Assembly: GCA_002471375.1 (NCBI GenBank)
Contig: DKPV01000021.1
Span: forward strand, 57,289-111,175
Source: Flavobacteriales bacterium UBA7325
GTDB lineage: Bacteria > Bacteroidota > Bacteroidia > Flavobacteriales_D > Crocinitomicaceae
Direction of reading: 5' to 3'
Length of the DNA stretch: 53,887 bases
The notes below the pieces were generated by a model. The model ran no database searches and was not told the origin of the DNA. It saw only the letters and a list, made by a program, of their open reading frames with translations. A program made the position numbers and the translations under genes. Positions 52,549 to 53,887 of this stretch are shown here, piece after piece; the first letter of the stretch is position 1; every line of letters starts with the position of its first letter.

Positions 52549-53887
52549 TAGTTCTTGCTTTTAAGTACAAGTATTGTCCCCTTAAAAATCCCATCATCTG
52601 GTGCATTTAGATCGTTTAGATCAATGACATAATAGTATGTTCCATCAGGTACAAGTTCTTGATTATAAGTGCCGTCCCATGGTTCATCGTATCCATCTGA
52701 TTCAAATAACAATTGCCCCCAATCATTATATATTTCTACGCGAGCATCTGGAAATAAAAGATCCAAGAACTCTAATTTCCACACATCATTTTTGAAATCT
52801 CCGTTTGGAGAAATCGCATTAGGGATTAGGGTATTAATCTCTGTTGTCACCGTATTAATTGTAATCGTCTGTGATATACTGTCTTGACAACCTAATTCTC
52901 CGTATGCATAAAGTGTTACAACGTAATTTTGATTTGCGAAGTAAACATTAGTTGTATCAGTCTGAGTTGAAGTATTACCATTACCAAGATCCCAGAAGTA
53001 AGAGTTTGCATTCGTAGAAGTATTGATGAAGTTGAACACCGCTCCTATATTAAGACCATTACTTGTGTTATAAGAGAAACCTGCATCAGGTAATGCTGGA
53101 ACAGTTAATGTTTGAGTAATCGTATCAACGCATCCGTTCGATGTTTGCACAATGTGCACTATATCATAACTGTCATCAGATGGGAAAACGAAGAGTGGAT
53201 TTGCATCTCCTGAATTCCCTTCTCCCCCAAAATCGTATGAATACATCGAGATTGGGTCAACAACTGTACTTGACGCATCTGTGAATTGGACAGTTATTTG
53301 ATTATTTGGGCATGTTGAAGTATAAGTGAAACCTGCCACAGGCACCTCAAATGCCTCAACTTGAAATGTCGTATCATGGAAACAGCCAGCATCTGATCCT
53401 ATCGTGAGTGTCACTGAATAAGATCCGGCGGTGGCGTAATTATGAGTGGTGTTCTGATCTGTTGAGGTTCCAAGGTCACCAAAATCCCAAGCCCAGCTAT
53501 TTATGTTACCATATCCAGGGTTTGAAAAGTCGCTAAAAGTCGACTCATTATACAAGCATTCATCTGGCGCACTAAAGTTTGCAATCGGAGGAGCAACAAA
53601 GTTAATCTGAACATTATCATTTACTGATAGACAGCCTCCATTATTCGTTGAAGTCAGGGTCAAGAACATCGTACCACTAGCAATCTCAGCAGCTGTTGGA
53701 GAATATGTGGCAGTCAAATCTGTATTACTTATTGAGTACGAACCAACCCCACCTGTCCATTCGCCTGTGGTCGTTGCTCCACCAACAAGGCCATTCAAAA
53801 TGATATCAGCCGCATTAGTACATGCGATAAAATTTGTTCCTGCATCTACCGTTGGAGGTGTAGTATATACAATTAACACGCTATCCA
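52548..53887 (-). CDS. T9SS type B adhesin, N-terminus beyond the window
   Basis: At least 446 codons; the reading frame is open to the window edge, where DSVLIVYTTPPTVDAG shows an Ig-like repeat in mid-course, so the GTG at 53879 is not the real start. One Ig-like repeat is followed by four PKD-like domains (SWAWDFGDLGTSTDQNTTHN, YSYDFGGEGNSGDANPLFVF, SYFWDLGNGNTSTQTDTTN). It ends in a type B sorting domain (LIPNAISPNGDFKNDVWKLE, IYNDWGQLLFES, WDGTYNQELVPDGTYYYVID). Clearly related to the 1254-residue adhesin downstream, so the adhesin-PorP pair has been duplicated in tandem. Overlaps the PorP start by one base. Confidence 0.9.
   Translation of the reverse strand, partial: DSVLIVYTTPPTVDAGTNFIACTNAADIILNGLVGGATTTGEWTGGVGSYSISNTDLTATYSPTAAEIASGTMFLTLTSTNNGGCLSVNDNVQINFVAPPIANFSAPDECLYNESTFSDFSNPGYGNINSWAWDFGDLGTSTDQNTTHNYATAGSYSVTLTIGSDAGCFHDTTFQVEAFEVPVAGFTYTSTCPNNQITVQFTDASSTVVDPISMYSYDFGGEGNSGDANPLFVFPSDDSYDIVHIVQTSNGCVDTITQTLTVPALPDAGFSYNTSNGLNIGAVFNFINTSTNANSYFWDLGNGNTSTQTDTTNVYFANQNYVVTLYAYGELGCQDSISQTITINTVTTEINTLIPNAISPNGDFKNDVWKLEFLDLLFPDARVEIYNDWGQLLFESDGYDEPWDGTYNQELVPDGTYYYVIDLNDLNAPDDGIFKGTILVLKSKN

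Noticed and set aside
1..53887. CRISPR array, tRNA, rRNA, insertion sequence, toxin-antitoxin or defence genes
   Set aside because: Looked for by eye on both strands; none recognised. The only regular repeats are protein-coding adhesin repeats.

Overview
The window looks like ordinary chromosome from a Bacteroidota bacterium, most likely Flavobacteriales of the Crocinitomicaceae/Cryomorphaceae type. The evidence is several type IX secretion (T9SS) cargo proteins with type A or type B C-terminal sorting domains, PorP/SprF and PorE-like outer-membrane proteins, a SusC/RagA-style TonB receptor with a carboxypeptidase-regulatory domain, a SUI1/YciH factor, and many copies of the Bacteroidota -7 promoter element TAnnTTTG. 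No tRNA, rRNA, CRISPR array, insertion sequence, phage or plasmid gene was seen.

Layout, left to right. 1-5.6 kb, plus strand: a three-domain fasciclin protein exported by T9SS, a SOUL haem-binding protein, a TonB-dependent receptor and a MerR/B12-type regulator. 5.68-6.01 kb: a decayed small gene with three in-frame stops and one frameshift. 6-21.5 kb, minus strand: housekeeping operons, namely phosphohexomutase-aroC, rocD, parE-parC, STAS-rnz-GH113-like, pyrR-pyrB, and a small Cys/Lys-rich ORF followed by a beta-barrel, a GDPD-like lipoprotein and SUI1. 21.5-27.5 kb: a 2001-residue T9SS adhesin with twelve 80-residue repeats, followed at once by a SiaB-family (GHKL-like) protein. 27.5-39 kb, mixed strands: a YkgJ-type protein, a flavoprotein of the dihydrolipoamide dehydrogenase fold without its redox cysteines, a GT39-like glycosyltransferase, folD, two FKBP isomerases, an AI-2E-type permease and lhgO. 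39-44.5 kb: a PNGase F-like protein split by a LamG-containing insert, and an M14 carboxypeptidase. 44.6-53.9 kb: one long minus-strand operon, adhesin (cut by the window edge) - PorP/SprF - adhesin - PorP/SprF - PorE-like OmpA protein.

How the genes fit together. The last operon reads as a surface-adhesin export unit: each very large type B cargo gene is followed by its own PorP/SprF-type partner, and the unit ends with a PorE-like periplasmic/outer-membrane anchor. The 2001-residue adhesin has no PorP gene beside it. The PNGase F-like and M14 proteins suggest extracellular degradation of (glyco)proteins, fitting a marine particle-associated life style (inference).

The points most worth checking are the split PNGase F domain, the cysteine-less dihydrolipoamide dehydrogenase homologue, the 43-codon Cys/Lys-rich ORF that overlaps the barrel gene out of frame, the decayed gene next to aroC, the adhesin-PorP-PorE operon, and the palindromes just downstream of predicted -7 elements. 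I did not find a clear, wholly new multi-gene system.
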